DNA of 26,681 bases from a virus: positions 1 to 26,681 of IMG/VR virus record IMGVR_UViG_3300030098_002037; one strand, 5' to 3'. The notes under the pieces were generated by a model. It worked only from the letters and a program-made list of their open reading frames with translations. It was not told where the DNA came from and made no database searches. The first letter of the stretch is position 1; each line of letters starts with the position of its first letter. The position numbers and the translations under genes were made by a program. This document shows, piece by piece, positions 8,317 to 16,282 of the stretch.

Positions 8317-10074
8317 ATGGCGGTTTCTGGAATAAAAGGCACAGGCATAGGTCAGGTTACAATTCCTAGCGCAGAGGAGGCTTACGAAGCTCAAAAAGAG
8401 AGCATTGGTGATATTGCATCCTCTTATTTAGAAGGGCTGACTTCAGGCACTGGCAAAAGAAGCGGCATGTTTATGGGGGTTCCTGACTTTGCGCCTGAGC
8501 CGCAAACTAGATTTGGTCAGTTATTTGATTTACCTGGAATTGCTGAAAGCGCTGCCAGAGGCGCTAGATTTGTAACTGGATTGCCAGTTGCTGTTGGCGG
8601 TACTGTAGCTGAAATTTTAGCCTCTCCTACTGAAGCTGGTATTCAAAGTGAAATACAGAGAATAGAATCTGAACTTTCTCCTTTTAGAGAGCAGCTTCGC
8701 AGAACAGGTGCAGATGTTCCGAAAAGTGGGGTTGATGATTCTGCTGAGTTTATAGGAAATGTAATTGAAGAAAGCCCTGTTAATGAACCCCAAAAACAAA
8801 GTGGAGTTGATGGTTCTGCTGAGTTTACAGGAAATGTAACTGACGAAGGCCTTGAAGACATTACAAAAATGGCCTTGCAAGATTATCTTGATCAAGCCCG
8901 ACCAGGCACTCAACCCCAAGATTATAAAGAATATATAAAAGAATTTGCTGACGCTACAGGGCTTGATGTATCTGGCAAGCCTGACAAAAGTACAGCGTTG
9001 ATGGCGCTTGGCTTATCTCTCATGCAGAACAGGGCTGGTAAAGGCTTTGATGTAGGAAAGATGCTAGGCGCTGTTGGTGAGGCTGGTGAAGCTGCATTGC
9101 CTGCATATCAAAAAGCCAAGTCTGAGGCTCGTGCGCTTCGTGCAAAGGCTGGTGAATATGCGCTTGGCAGGAGAAAAGAAGACGAAGCAAAAGCTCAACA
9201 AAGAAACTTTATGTATGTTGTGCCTAAACAGGGTGAGGGCAAGACAGAGAAAGAGCGTCTTGCTAATAGAGTGATGCGCGGCAAATACATTAGAGTTAAC
9301 GCATCAGAACTTAACGCCCTTGACACTAATGAAGGTTTTAACAAAAACTATGAGTTTTTACCACCAGATGCCCTTACAAGCATGAAGGATTTGTTTAAAG
9401 CTCCAGAAAGCAACTACGGAGAAGGCTTAGAGACTTTAACCTTGTTTGAGGATAAAGATGGCCCCGTTGAAATGAAGGTTAGATTTCCAAAAGCTGGATT
9501 TGAAAACTTGCCTACCAAAGCGGCTTCTTCTGACCAAATTGAAGGTGCGTTAAGTGGACTTAACGCTCGTAGAGCAAAACTAGATCAAGTTGAATCTAGA
9601 TTTCAAGAATTTTCAAATTCTTTTAGCAACACGCCACCTACATTAATTCCGCAAGCAATTACGGCTGTTGGCGAGCTAACAAGAGCGATAGGGTTTTTGC
9701 CAATAACAAACTTCAAACAAGCTGTAGAAGGCGAAGATGACGTTCAAAAGCAGAAAAGATTTTTACAATGGGTTTCTACATCTTATGCCCCCGAAATTTT
9801 GCAAGAAGCTGGGAAAACCATATCTGACGCTGACCGCGTAAGAGTTAATCAACTTGTTGGTGAAATAAAAGCATTAAGCGACCCCAGAGCTATAGCAGCA
9901 AGAGTTAATCAACTTCATGGATTGATTATTCAGTCTTCAAGAGCAAAGCTTTCACAAGGTTACGAAATGTTAAATAGAGTTGGTGGCGGCGTAGAGTTGC
10001 AGCCTTTATCAGAAGAGGATAAAGCAGAACTTGCAGAGCTTAGAAAACAAATTGATTTAGTGACCAACAAATGA
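8317..10074 (+). CDS. putative internal virion protein with a 25-aa duplication, 585 aa
   Basis: Good ribosome site (AAGGAG, 6 nt before ATG). The N-terminal third has a hydrophobic Gly/Ala/Val stretch near residues 85-110 (GARFVTGLPVAVGGTVAEIL). Two near-identical 25-residue units follow (SGVDDSAEFIGNV then SGVDGSAEFTGNV). The C-terminal two thirds are charged and helical, with coiled-coil-like stretches and a 20-residue repeat starting RVNQL near residues 509 and 529. No enzyme motif was found. Between two other putative ejection proteins, it is probably part of the internal core or DNA-delivery complex. The stop overlaps the next start (ATGA). Confidence 0.6.
   Translation: MAVSGIKGTGIGQVTIPSAEEAYEAQKESIGDIASSYLEGLTSGTGKRSGMFMGVPDFAPEPQTRFGQLFDLPGIAESAARGARFVTGLPVAVGGTVAEILASPTEAGIQSEIQRIESELSPFREQLRRTGADVPKSGVDDSAEFIGNVIEESPVNEPQKQSGVDGSAEFTGNVTDEGLEDITKMALQDYLDQARPGTQPQDYKEYIKEFADATGLDVSGKPDKSTALMALGLSLMQNRAGKGFDVGKMLGAVGEAGEAALPAYQKAKSEARALRAKAGEYALGRRKEDEAKAQQRNFMYVVPKQGEGKTEKERLANRVMRGKYIRVNASELNALDTNEGFNKNYEFLPPDALTSMKDLFKAPESNYGEGLETLTLFEDKDGPVEMKVRFPKAGFENLPTKAASSDQIEGALSGLNARRAKLDQVESRFQEFSNSFSNTPPTLIPQAITAVGELTRAIGFLPITNFKQAVEGEDDVQKQKRFLQWVSTSYAPEILQEAGKTISDADRVRVNQLVGEIKALSDPRAIAARVNQLHGLIIQSSRAKLSQGYEMLNRVGGGVELQPLSEEDKAELAELRKQIDLVTNK
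8723..8847 (+). repeat. 75-bp period direct repeat inside the 585-aa gene
   Basis: Bases 8723-8772 and 8798-8847 match at 45 of 50 positions by hand alignment, offset exactly 75 nt. The duplication keeps the reading frame and adds 25 residues. Four of the five differences change the amino acid, so the copies have diverged at protein level. Confidence 0.85.
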
Positions 10075-13025
10075 ACGAAGCTCAAGAATTTTTAATTTTA
10101 AAAGCAATTCAACAAAATTTGTTGACTGATAGAGAGAAAGATATCGCTGCAAAAGCTTTGTCTGGTAGTGATATAGATGCACAAAGATTGACCTCTTCTC
10201 TGGTAGCTAGACAACAAGCTGGTTATAGCCCTAATACTAATTTTGGTTCTGCTTTTGAATTATCCTCCAGCGAAGATGAAAACTTTGATTATGAGTCAGG
10301 GGCTGATTCTGGTCTTCGCGCTCTTATGTCCTTTGGGGAAACGGCTGGTGAGCGTGAGGGTATATTAAAAGATATCGTTGGAGAAGACGGATACATAAGA
10401 GATTCTCAAGGAAGACTTGCGCTGACAGAGGCAGGGCAACGTGCTAGAGGAATGGAGCCAATTGGCAAAAATCTTGTTATTGAAGATAAAGGATTTTCTT
10501 TGGGTGATTTTGCTGATTTAGCTGGTATTGTGCCTGAAACAGTTGGTGCAATCGTAGGCGGTATCTTAGGTGCGCCAGGACTCGTCACTGGAGCTGTTGG
10601 AGCGGGAGTTGGCGCGGCTTTAGGGCAGACGGTGGAAGAAGGCATAGAAAGTTTATTAGGAGTTCAGCAACAGACCGCTGGTGAAGTTGCGGCTGACGCT
10701 GCAAAAGAAGCTGCATTAGCTGCTGGTTTAGACTATTTAACTGTTGGAACATTTAGATTGGGCAGAGCTGTTGTTGGTGGTGCCGCATCCAAAGTTGGCG
10801 CTAGGGCAGGCGACCCAGTTGCCCCAGAAATGGGCAAAGAGCTTGTTGATAGAGGCTTTAGGCCTAGTTTAGAGGCGTTGGGTGCGCCCACTCTTTTAGC
10901 TAAAGGTGTTAAGTTCGCAAAAGGCGCAACTGGAGATACATCAGATATATTTAGAAATACTGAACTAGCTTTAGCAGAGAAAAAAGTTTTACTAGAAGAG
11001 TTGCAAGCAGCTACACTAGAAAATGCGGGTAAGGCTTTTGAGGATGTTACCAGTGCTAAGTTTAAACAACTTGAGAAACAGCTAAACTTAGCTCAACGAA
11101 AATCATTAGAAGCTGTAGAAAGTAGCTTGGCTCTTGTTGGCAAGTCACTTGATGAAGGTTTTGATATAAACCCTGAAGCCCTTAGCGCAATTACCAGAGC
11201 GTTTGATTCATTCAACACAGATGCAGTTAGCCGTTTTGAAGTTATGGATAAGCTTCTCGCAAAGCTTGATATAGACCCAACTGCCGCAGGGTTAAAAATT
11301 GATGGCGGTAGAATAAAGCCTATTGATTTAAGTCCTGAGTCAGCAATTAAAGGCGTAATAAATGACATTATTGAAGGTGGGGCTGGCACAAGAACATTGT
11401 TAGACCCAAATGTTGCTAGAGTTATAAAAGGTCTTGAGGACTTAGGTGAAGCTGCTACATTTGGCAACATATCAGCTCAAAGAAAGCTTATAAACGACAT
11501 TCTGTTTAGTAATGGAGGGCAAGACGGTCTTAGTACTCTTGGACGAAAAGACCTGTTTAAGATTAGAGAGGCATTGGACAATGCTTTAAGCGCAGACCAA
11601 CTTCTTCGTGTAAAAGGTCTGGCTCCAGGTCAAAACAAACAGTTAGCAAAAATAGGCAGATTAAGAAAAGAAGCCATAGATAATTATAGAGATGGTTTAA
11701 AAAGATTTGACGAGTTAGAGCGTTTTGGTGTGATTAAAGATATCCGTGACGCAACAAAAAACCCACAACTGTATGCTGACCAATTCTTTAACAAAATATT
11801 AAGACCAAACTCACCAGAGCGGCTAAAGGCAACTTTAAAGGCAGTTGATAACCCAGAAGAGTTACGTCAGGCATTAGCTCGTTCATACGCTGATAATGCT
11901 ATGTTTAAGACGGGCATAGACTTAGATAACCCAGCTAAATTTAGTGGGATTAGGTTCTATAACGAAATAGAAAAACTTGGCAGCACTGGCAAGGTTTTGT
12001 TTGGAAACGAATGGCCTGCTGTAAGGCAACTTGCTAAAACGATAGCTAAGATATCTCCAGATGACATGCCTGCCGAAGCAATAGAATCGATTATGAGACA
12101 AAACCTTGATAGAGGTATTGTTGATTCTATGCGTGAGCTTTCTGAAGCGTCAAAGGCATTAAATGAAGCATCCTCTTTAAGCTTTATAAAAAAGTACAAC
12201 AACGGCAGTTTAACTCCAGAAGAAGCTGTAACTGAACTTTTAAAGCCAACAAACAAGGTTGCTGATTGGAAAAAGATAGAAGCGTTTTATGGTAAAAACT
12301 CACCAGAACTCGCTCAAATAAAAACAAACCTTATCGAAAGAATTTTAAACAAAGTTGATGGAAACGTATTTACTTCTCCTAATGCAGCGGCTGAAATGCG
12401 TAGAACTATAGACCAATACGACAAAGACTTGTTGCAAACAATTATTGGTAAAGAAGCTTATGACAAATTAATAAAGTTTTCTGATGAAATGATTTATTTA
12501 GGTGATGTTGGCACCGAGGGTTCTATAGCTGCTGGTGCGGTTTTTGCTCAAGTCTCAACAAGCCCTGTAGCCGCAGTTCGCAGAGATTTACGACACAAAG
12601 CTATGGCTAAAGTTTTCTCTAACCCAACAGTTATAAATTATTATGCGGGCAAGGGCGTAAATAATGCTAGTAAGAATGTTAATGGCGTTGCAAATGCGGT
12701 TGCTACTGCGGCGGGTATAACTGCAAGGGGTGTTGCTGTCGCAAGACAAGGTGGCGTTAGGGCCGCTATGGAAGAGGGGGACCAACAAGTACAAAGATTT
12801 GAGGCACGCGAAGCTGCACGCATGAACTCCCCGCAGCTCACAGAACCGAACAAAAGTTCGTCTTTGGCTGCTACAAGTCCGATAACACCAGGGCCAGCAC
12901 AATTTTACGGAATACCACAGCAGGCTTCACAGCCTAGCATCAGACAACAGGCCGCTGCCAACCCTGGCATAGCACAGGCGTTAGGCATTCGCGGCCCAAC
13001 AGCAGGATTATTAAATAAGCCATGA
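10071..13025 (+). CDS. large putative ejection protein with glycine-zipper hydrophobic segment, 984 aa
   Basis: The largest gene in the window. Residues about 150-192 form a Gly/Ala/Val-rich hydrophobic block (AGIVPETVGAIVGG, APGLVTGAVGAGVGAAL), able to form a membrane-spanning glycine zipper. Most of the rest is charged and helical with long coiled-coil stretches (about 270-360, 490-560, 660-760). The tail is rich in Ala, Gln and Pro. I found no lytic transglycosylase or peptidase motif, unlike T7 gp16. Size, coiled coils and position directly before the lysozyme agree with a podovirus DNA-ejection protein. Start and stop both use ATGA overlaps with neighbours. Confidence 0.6.
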   Translation: MNEAQEFLILKAIQQNLLTDREKDIAAKALSGSDIDAQRLTSSLVARQQAGYSPNTNFGSAFELSSSEDENFDYESGADSGLRALMSFGETAGEREGILKDIVGEDGYIRDSQGRLALTEAGQRARGMEPIGKNLVIEDKGFSLGDFADLAGIVPETVGAIVGGILGAPGLVTGAVGAGVGAALGQTVEEGIESLLGVQQQTAGEVAADAAKEAALAAGLDYLTVGTFRLGRAVVGGAASKVGARAGDPVAPEMGKELVDRGFRPSLEALGAPTLLAKGVKFAKGATGDTSDIFRNTELALAEKKVLLEELQAATLENAGKAFEDVTSAKFKQLEKQLNLAQRKSLEAVESSLALVGKSLDEGFDINPEALSAITRAFDSFNTDAVSRFEVMDKLLAKLDIDPTAAGLKIDGGRIKPIDLSPESAIKGVINDIIEGGAGTRTLLDPNVARVIKGLEDLGEAATFGNISAQRKLINDILFSNGGQDGLSTLGRKDLFKIREALDNALSADQLLRVKGLAPGQNKQLAKIGRLRKEAIDNYRDGLKRFDELERFGVIKDIRDATKNPQLYADQFFNKILRPNSPERLKATLKAVDNPEELRQALARSYADNAMFKTGIDLDNPAKFSGIRFYNEIEKLGSTGKVLFGNEWPAVRQLAKTIAKISPDDMPAEAIESIMRQNLDRGIVDSMRELSEASKALNEASSLSFIKKYNNGSLTPEEAVTELLKPTNKVADWKKIEAFYGKNSPELAQIKTNLIERILNKVDGNVFTSPNAAAEMRRTIDQYDKDLLQTIIGKEAYDKLIKFSDEMIYLGDVGTEGSIAAGAVFAQVSTSPVAAVRRDLRHKAMAKVFSNPTVINYYAGKGVNNASKNVNGVANAVATAAGITARGVAVARQGGVRAAMEEGDQQVQRFEAREAARMNSPQLTEPNKSSSLAATSPITPGPAQFYGIPQQASQPSIRQQAAANPGIAQALGIRGPTAGLLNKP

Positions 13026-13468
13026 ACAAAGATAGATTATGTGAAGAGATAGCCGAAGACGAAGGCTGTAAATACGAGATTTATTTGGACCATCTTGGTC
13101 TGCCAACTTTCGGAATTGGTGCGCTGATTAAACAGGGCGATCCCGAATATGGCAAGCCTGTAGGCACTGTCATAGAACAAGAGCGTGTTCAACAAAGGTT
13201 TCATTTGGATATGGCTGTAACTCTTGATGAGTGTAAGGTTTTGTATCCAGACTTCGATGACCTACCAGAAGAGTGCCAACATATCATTGCAAACATGATG
13301 TTTAACATGGGTCGGCCTCGATTGAGTAAATTTAAGGGCATGAAAGCTGGCGTTGATGCCAGAGATTGGAACAAGGCCGCAGACGAGATGGTTGACTCAA
13401 AGTGGTACACACAAGTACCGAATCGCGCACGGCGCTTGGTAGACCGCATGAGAGCGTTAGCTGATTAA
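13022..13468 (+). CDS. T4-type endolysin (lysozyme, GH24), 148 aa
   Basis: Hydrolyses the MurNAc-GlcNAc bond of peptidoglycan at lysis. The N-terminus has E14-G15, then D23 and T29 in F-G-I-G context. The spacing E, +9 D, +15 T is exactly that of T4 lysozyme (E11, D20, T26), so the catalytic triad is intact. The helical lobe ends with NMMFNMGRPRLSKF and W-Y-x-Q-V-x-x-R-A-x-R, also family features. There is no signal peptide or SAR segment, so it is cytoplasmic and needs a holin, which is not next to it. The ATG overlaps the stop of the ejection gene. The gene converges with the minus-strand operon, with 2 nt between stops. Confidence 0.93.
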   Translation: MNKDRLCEEIAEDEGCKYEIYLDHLGLPTFGIGALIKQGDPEYGKPVGTVIEQERVQQRFHLDMAVTLDECKVLYPDFDDLPEECQHIIANMMFNMGRPRLSKFKGMKAGVDARDWNKAADEMVDSKWYTQVPNRARRLVDRMRALAD

Positions 13469-13470
13469 CT

Positions 13471-13674
13471 TTATTTTAAGGAACCAGCTTCATCAGTTGA
13501 ATCAAAGCTACATGAAGCTGTCTCTCCTTGACAGCATTCCTCTATAACAAGGTGACAGACAGCGCATTGCACATGACCATGTACTTCAATAGGCTGCATC
13601 TGTGTCTGACATCGAGGGCATAAGCCATCGCGTATGTTTTTCTGCATTGATCCGTCACCCATAGAAATGTTCAT
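13471..13674 (-). CDS. zinc-ribbon peptide, 67 aa
   Basis: Contains C-P-R-C-x12-C-A-V-C, two CxxC knuckles near residues 19-22 and 37-40, the spacing of a compact zinc ribbon. A further CC pair lies near 47-48. The pattern LCPRCQTQMQPIEVHGHVQC is one I recognise from small bacterial and phage proteins of unknown role. Its ATG overlaps the TGA of the upstream AT-hook-like gene (ATGA), so it is the last gene of a coupled minus-strand operon. It may bind DNA or act as an adaptor to a host enzyme. Function is unknown. Confidence 0.72.
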   Translation of the reverse strand: MNISMGDGSMQKNIRDGLCPRCQTQMQPIEVHGHVQCAVCHLVIEECCQGETASCSFDSTDEAGSLK

Positions 13675-13784
13675 TTCTTTTTATTCTTGCTGCCTTTAGG
13701 TCTACCTCTACCGCGCTTTTTCTTTTTGGGCTTTTCTTCTTGAATGCAATTTGGGAAGAACGCTCTTAAAAATTTAGCAAACAT
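13671..13784 (-). CDS. 37-aa basic AT-hook-like peptide
   Basis: A short gene with an excellent ribosome site (TAAGGAG, 7 nt before ATG, on the minus strand). It encodes an aromatic N-terminus (MFAKFLRAFFPN) and a very basic C-terminus, KKKKRGRGRPKGSKNKKK. The core R-G-R-P-K-G is the AT-hook minor-groove-binding motif. It lies 13 nt after the methyltransferase stop and overlaps the zinc-ribbon gene by 4 nt, so all are one transcript. It may coat AT-rich DNA or recruit a partner to it. Ribosome site, coupling and motif together make it likely to be real despite its length. Confidence 0.7.
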   Translation of the reverse strand: MFAKFLRAFFPNCIQEEKPKKKKRGRGRPKGSKNKKK

Positions 13785-13797
13785 TATAATCTCCTTA

Positions 13798-14379
13798 TTA
13801 TATCCATTGAATGCTAGGTTGGTCTACGTCTTTTTTAAACCTGTTTATTTTCCAAACAAACCATGCCATAGCTGTCTTACCGCTACCATACCAAGCTGAT
13901 TCGTGGTCGCCTCTAATTAAAGTTAGTCTTTTGGTATGGACCAGAACAGTGTCTGGTGGCGTGTGTTGAAAAATCTCCTCATATCTTTTCTGACCTTCGA
14001 GAAAAGCTAGACGAAGTAGAAAAATAAATCCCTCTCCATCTTTGCTTTGTTCTTGCAGTTTATACGCATGTTTAACAAATTCATTTGCCAACTTGTACGG
14101 GGGGTTGGTCACAATCCACGGCGCTAAACTCTTTTGCTCCATTAGAAAGTCTATGTTGCGTAAATCACCATAGCCACGGTCCACAAGATCAGTGCTGTAT
14201 GTTTTTATACTATGATCTTTTAAAACCTCTGATATATGCCCCTCACCACAAGCAGGCTCCCATACATCATACGATGTTTGATTATTATTGCATAACAACC
14301 ACGGGCAGCAATCAATCATCTTCTTGGTTGCGTCAGGCGGGGTTGGATAATAATCGTCTTTTTCTCTGCTGCTATCCAA
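13798..14379 (-). CDS. adenine-specific DNA methyltransferase (N6A-type), 193 aa
   Basis: Transfers a methyl group from SAM to adenine in DNA. The protein shows D-Y-Y-P-T-P-P near residue 9, the SAM-binding motif W-E-P-A-C-G-E-G at 40-47 and the catalytic motif T-N-P-P-Y at 91-95, which defines amino-methyltransferases. It is shorter than restriction-linked enzymes and has no obvious target-recognition domain; small phage solitary methylases look like this. No restriction endonuclease is adjacent, so protection of phage DNA or regulation is likely. The start is TTG: an in-frame TAG lies three codons upstream and the first ATG would remove the YPTP motif. It overlaps the RHH gene stop by 8 nt. 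Confidence 0.88.
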   Translation of the reverse strand: MDSSREKDDYYPTPPDATKKMIDCCPWLLCNNNQTSYDVWEPACGEGHISEVLKDHSIKTYSTDLVDRGYGDLRNIDFLMEQKSLAPWIVTNPPYKLANEFVKHAYKLQEQSKDGEGFIFLLRLAFLEGQKRYEEIFQHTPPDTVLVHTKRLTLIRGDHESAWYGSGKTAMAWFVWKINRFKKDVDQPSIQWI

Positions 14380-14557
14380 CTGAACCTATGCCCAAAGAAT
14401 CATTGTTTTTAAATGTGTCACGGTATTCCCTGTTAACCATTCTTTTTATTTGCTGGCTAATATTTCTATCTTCTTCTTCGCAAATTTTGCGAAGTTTATT
14501 GTATGTGTTAAGGTCTATACCTACCGATTTCCACTGTTTATTATTTTCTTTTTCCAT
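14372..14557 (-). CDS. ribbon-helix-helix-type small regulator, 61 aa
   Basis: I chose ATG 14557 over the TTG 24 nt upstream. The core KSVGIDLNTYNKLRKICEEE (one beta strand, then a helix) followed by DRNISQQIKRMVNREYRD (a second helix) fits the Arc/MetJ ribbon-helix-helix fold, with the strand residues K-S-V-G-I-D as the DNA contact. It is first in the minus-strand operon with the methyltransferase and faces the DUF1064 gene, with only 17 nt between start codons. It could repress that divergent region, but no clear operator is visible in those 17 nt. Confidence 0.7.
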   Translation of the reverse strand: MEKENNKQWKSVGIDLNTYNKLRKICEEEDRNISQQIKRMVNREYRDTFKNNDSLGIGSVG

Positions 14558-14574
14558 ATGAAAGACACCATAAA

Positions 14575-14928
14575 ATGCCAAGGTTTAACAAGTTCTATCA
14601 TAAGAATAAATTTAATGCAAAAAAAACAGAGTGTCTTGGTATTATGTTTGATAGTAAGTGGGAAGCAGAGCGATATGGACAATTGGTCATGTTGCAAAGA
14701 GCGAATCAAATTCGTGATTTAGTTACGCAGGTTAAGTTTGATATTAAAATAAATAATGAAAAAATCTGCACATATATAGCTGATTTCACTTACTACGAAA
14801 AAAATAAAGACGGTGTTGAAGAATTTGTCGTTGAGGACGCAAAAGGGCTGGAAACTGCGGTTTTTCGCCTAAAAAAGAAATTGATGAAAGCTGTAAATAA
14901 CATAGAAATAAAGATTTCTAAAAAATAA
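14575..14928 (+). CDS. DUF1064 family nuclease-like protein, 117 aa
   Basis: Matches the DUF1064 pattern: K-F-N-A-K-K near 12-17, F-D-S-K-W-E-A-E (25-32), I-R-D-L then Q-V-K-F (about 47-55), Y-I-A-D-F (67-71) and V-E-D-A-K-G (86-91). E30/E32, D70 and D88-x-K90 are placed as in PD-(D/E)XK nucleases, to which this family is thought to belong. In phages it sits among replication genes, probably resolving or nicking branched DNA. No strong ribosome site (GAAAGA only). It opens the plus-strand replication block. Confidence 0.78.
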   Translation: MPRFNKFYHKNKFNAKKTECLGIMFDSKWEAERYGQLVMLQRANQIRDLVTQVKFDIKINNEKICTYIADFTYYEKNKDGVEEFVVEDAKGLETAVFRLKKKLMKAVNNIEIKISKK

Positions 14929-14931
14929 AGC

Positions 14932-14960
14932 TTGCAATTGTGAAAAACTTTTCCCATATT
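14932..14960 (+). promoter_or_regulatory. possible sigma70-like promoter before the recombination operon
   Basis: TTGCAA (14932-14937) and CATATT (14955-14960) are 17 nt apart, each 4 of 6 to consensus. A start near 14967 would give a short leader before the AAGGAG ribosome site at 14980-14985. Suggestive only. Confidence 0.3.
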
Positions 14961-14991
14961 AGTCTTAACGACATTTTTGAAGGAGTCTAGT

Positions 14992-15429
14992 ATGACTGAT
15001 ATCGAATCAGTGCGTGAGTCTGATCTGTCTGAACTTTATGTTTTAAAAAAGCAGCTTGAGCAGACAATCTCTGACGCACAACAAAAAGTTAAAATTATTA
15101 AAGATGTTCTTGAGTCCAGGTATCTTGAGAGGGCGCAAAATAAATTGCGTCAAGATGGCAAGGACTTTGGTAGCGTGGTTTTGCAGGACAAAGATTTTAG
15201 GATTAAAATCAACATTCGTAAGAAGGTTGAGTGGGATCCTGATAAAACTATCAGCGTTCTAAACAACATGGACGAAGATACTGCAAGGCACTACGCCACA
15301 GTTAAGTACACAATTCCTGAAGCTAAGTTTAACAATGCTCCGCCTGATATTAAGGCAGTGCTGAGTGAAGCTAGAACCGTGCATCTGCAAGGTATTAGCG
15401 TTGATTTGGAAAGGGAAGAAGATGCTTAA
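14992..15429 (+). CDS. conserved coiled-coil protein upstream of Sak4, 145 aa
   Basis: ATG 14992 is preceded by GAAGGAG at 6-nt spacing, so I prefer it to the TTG 15 nt upstream. Residues about 10-45 form a coiled coil (SDLSELYVLKKQLEQTISDA). Then comes a beta-rich part with GKDFGSVVLQDKDFRIKINI, a KKVEWD motif and YTIPEAKFNNAPPDIKAVL. I know similar proteins next to Sak4-type ATPases in phages, but no biochemical function. It overlaps the ATPase start by 8 nt (ATGCTTAA), so the two are translated together. It may be a partner of the annealing machinery. Confidence 0.72.
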   Translation: MTDIESVRESDLSELYVLKKQLEQTISDAQQKVKIIKDVLESRYLERAQNKLRQDGKDFGSVVLQDKDFRIKINIRKKVEWDPDKTISVLNNMDEDTARHYATVKYTIPEAKFNNAPPDIKAVLSEARTVHLQGISVDLEREEDA

Positions 15430-16282
15430 CATTATCACCGCTGAACAAAGATTGAACGAAAAGAAGGGCCATAAGCTTGTGGTTTGTGGCCCCTCTGGGG
15501 TGGGCAAGACTTCTCTTGCCCGAACCCTTGACCCCTCTAAAACATTGTTTATGGATTTAGAGGCTGGTGATGCTGCTATCGAGGGCGTGGCTATTGATGT
15601 CATTCGCCCACGAACATGGCAAGAGTGCCGTGATTTCGCAGTTTTTCTTGGTGGGCCTAATCCTTCTTTAGGTGAAGAGGCTACATACAGCCAAGCGCAT
15701 TATGAATATGTTGTGCAGACTTATGGGGATCCCTCAGAGGTTCTGTCTAAGTATGATACCTTATTCGTTGATTCGATTACGGTTGCTGGACGTTTGTGTT
15801 TTACATATTGCACTAATCAACCTGAGTGTAAATCAGATCGCACTGGTAAGTTAGATACCAGAGCGGCGTATGGTATGCAGGGTAGAGAGATGATGGGCTG
15901 GCTATCACATTTACAACATATCAGAGACAAGAATGTCGTATTCGTTGGCATTCTTGACGAAAGAGTTGATGATTACGGGCGGCAGATTTATGAACTACAG
16001 ATTGAAGGTTCAAAGACAGGCCGTGAACTACCTGGAATCGTTGATGAAGTTATTACGATGGCTGTCATGTCTAGTGACAATGGAAGCCCGTATAGAGCCT
16101 TTGTATGTCAAACGCTAAACCAGTGGGGCTATCCTGCCAAGGATAGGTCTGGTAGGCTCGATCTCCTAGAAGAACCACACCTTGGTAGACTTCTAGAAAA
16201 AATGTCAGGGGGTGAGCCACAGGCAGAACGCCCGATGAATTTTGTAAACCCAAATGAAGTAGAGGACGAAACCAATGCTTAA
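15422..16282 (+). CDS. Sak4-like RecA-family ATPase (single-strand annealing), 286 aa
   Basis: ATG 15422 starts MLNIITAEQRL. The P-loop G-P-S-G-V-G-K-T is at residues 23-30, an acidic residue at L-F-M-D-L-E near 44-49, and Walker B Y-D-T-L-F-V-D-S at 111-118 (D117). This is the AAA_24/Sak4 layout: a minimal RecA core of about 250-300 aa without RecA's DNA-pairing N-terminal domain. Phage Sak4 proteins promote annealing and recombination together with an ssDNA-binding partner, and the next gene is a candidate partner. It overlaps both neighbours by ATGCTTAA. Pro/Glu/Asn-rich tail follows residue 265. Confidence 0.85.
   Translation: MLNIITAEQRLNEKKGHKLVVCGPSGVGKTSLARTLDPSKTLFMDLEAGDAAIEGVAIDVIRPRTWQECRDFAVFLGGPNPSLGEEATYSQAHYEYVVQTYGDPSEVLSKYDTLFVDSITVAGRLCFTYCTNQPECKSDRTGKLDTRAAYGMQGREMMGWLSHLQHIRDKNVVFVGILDERVDDYGRQIYELQIEGSKTGRELPGIVDEVITMAVMSSDNGSPYRAFVCQTLNQWGYPAKDRSGRLDLLEEPHLGRLLEKMSGGEPQAERPMNFVNPNEVEDETNA

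Noticed and set aside
8314-8325. GGCATGGCGGTT, identical to the last array mark, at the start of the 585-aa gene
   Set aside because: One 12-mer match outside the array is expected about as often by chance; the 5-nt rhythm does not continue around it.
9840-9915. Two perfect AAGAGTTAATCAACTT copies exactly 60 nt apart
   Set aside because: They encode the start of a 20-residue helical repeat (RVNQL) within the 585-aa protein; protein-level repetition is enough to explain them.
14085-14561. Plus-strand ORF of 158 codons opposite the methyltransferase
   Set aside because: It is the shadow of the methyltransferase and RHH genes, whose motifs are clear; its composition is Cys/Leu/Ser-rich and unstructured.
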